Below are positions 6,215-6,919 of a stretch of 6,919 nt of DNA, piece after piece. Position 1 is the first letter of the stretch; each line of letters begins with the position of its first letter. The notes beneath the pieces are model-generated. The model was not told the origin of the DNA, made no database searches, and saw nothing but the letters and a program-made list of their open reading frames with translations. Both the position numbers and the translations under genes were made by a program. Origin of the DNA: Clostridiales bacterium UBA8153. Its GTDB lineage: Bacteria > Bacillota > Sulfobacillia > UBA8153. Where the stretch lies: contig DMHJ01000266.1 of NCBI GenBank assembly GCA_003449495.1, positions 1 to 6,919 of the forward strand, written 5' to 3'.

Positions 6215-6919
6215 GTGACCGGTGCGCGCCGGGTGGCCTGGGAGGTCCTCCACGCGGTGGACACCCGGGGAGCCTATGCCGACCGGGCCCTCGAAGCGGC
6301 GCTTTTGCGTTGCCCGGAACTGGAGGGGCCGGCCCGGAGGCTGGCAACCGAACTGGCCTACGGAGCCGTCCGCCGGCTGAACACCCTGGACTGGGCCCTG
6401 TCCTCCTATATGGAGCGGCCACTGGACGCCTGCGATCCTTGGGTGCGGGCTGCCCTGCGTCTGGGCGCCTACCAGCTCCTGTACCTGGACAGTGTCCCGG
6501 GCCCGGTGGCCGTGGATGCAACCGTCCGGTTGCTCAACCGCCGGCCTTCCTGGGTGAGAGGACTGGTCAATGCCGTACTGCGACGGTTGGCCCAAGAGCG
6601 TTGCCGGCTGGTCTATCCCGACCCGGCGGCCGAGCCGGTCCGGCATCTGGCGCTGGTGCACTCTCACCCGGAGTGGGTGGTGGAAAGTCTCCTCGCCCGG
6701 CTGGGCTGGATGGAAACGGCTGCGCTATGCCGGTGGAACAACCGGCCGCCCCGCATCACCGTGCGGGTCAACACCGCCCGGGTTCCGGTGGAGGAGTTTA
6801 CCCGCAACTTGCAGGCGGCCGGGGTCGCGTGGAGAGCCGGCCTCTACCACCCGGTGGCCGTGGAGCTGCTGGGCCCGGGCCGCATCCGGGACTTGCCCGG
6901 GTATGCGGAAGGCCACTTT
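6215..6919 (+). CDS. rsmB: 16S rRNA (cytosine-967-C5)-methyltransferase RsmB, N-terminal part
   Basis: This frame is open from GTG 6215 to the end of the window (235 codons, no stop), about half of the usual 430-450 aa. RsmB (Sun/Fmu) methylates C967 of 16S rRNA with S-adenosylmethionine. Visible parts are the NusB-like RNA-binding domain (about 1-130: ARRVAWEVLHAVDTRGAYAD, ELAYGAVRRLNTLDW, LRLGAYQLLYLDSVP, GLVNAVLRRL) and the linker domain (about 145-235: HSHPEWVVESLLARLG, NNRPPRITVRVNTAR). The window ends at GYAEGHF, just before the expected VQDEAS segment that opens the SAM-binding methyltransferase domain, so the catalytic cysteines cannot be checked. GTG 6215 begins one base after the TAG of the upstream gene; only a weak GGCGG lies before it, so translational coupling is likely. 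Confidence 0.93.
   Translation, partial: MTGARRVAWEVLHAVDTRGAYADRALEAALLRCPELEGPARRLATELAYGAVRRLNTLDWALSSYMERPLDACDPWVRAALRLGAYQLLYLDSVPGPVAVDATVRLLNRRPSWVRGLVNAVLRRLAQERCRLVYPDPAAEPVRHLALVHSHPEWVVESLLARLGWMETAALCRWNNRPPRITVRVNTARVPVEEFTRNLQAAGVAWRAGLYHPVAVELLGPGRIRDLPGYAEGHF

Overview
The window is about 6.9 kb of high-GC bacterial DNA (roughly two-thirds G+C by eye). Nearly all of it is one tightly packed plus-strand housekeeping operon: coaBC, priA, a def-fmt reading frame, a YugP-type membrane zinc peptidase gene and the 5' part of rsmB. This order is characteristic of Bacillota (Clostridia-like lineages), where these genes usually follow remA/gmk/rpoZ and precede rlmN and a Ser/Thr phosphatase-kinase pair. 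The base composition points to a high-GC branch (Moorellia, Desulfotomaculia, Symbiobacteriia, Thermaerobacter or Limnochordia-like). The genus cannot be told from this sequence alone.

Left edge (1 to about 126): the minus strand carries a good Shine-Dalgarno and the first 21 codons of an IS3-family OrfA-type transposase, running off the window. A probable insertion-sequence end lies about 62 bp upstream of its start. Positions 127-312 hold no gene I can recognise. The usual upstream neighbours are therefore not next to coaBC here. At 313-340 there is a plausible sigma-70/sigma-A promoter whose -35 overlaps a perfect 12-bp palindrome. A structured leader of about 160 nt follows, before coaBC.

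Operon (508-6919): coaBC makes 4'-phosphopantetheine for coenzyme A. PriA restarts collapsed replication forks. Def and Fmt handle the formyl group of initiator methionine. The zinc peptidase is membrane-bound, and RsmB methylates 16S rRNA. Spacings are 10, 15 (or 6), 17 and 1 nt with no terminator between genes, so the set is probably co-transcribed from the promoter near 313-340.

The most unusual feature is that def and fmt are joined in one uninterrupted reading frame (4109-5509). Both enzymes are complete, there is no stop between them, and no standard start codon sits where Fmt should begin (a CTG stands there). The predicted protein would carry the enzyme that adds the formyl group to Met-tRNA and the enzyme that later removes it from nascent proteins. 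A second point is that the CoaC half of CoaBC has His and Ser where E. coli has the catalytic Asn125 and Cys158.
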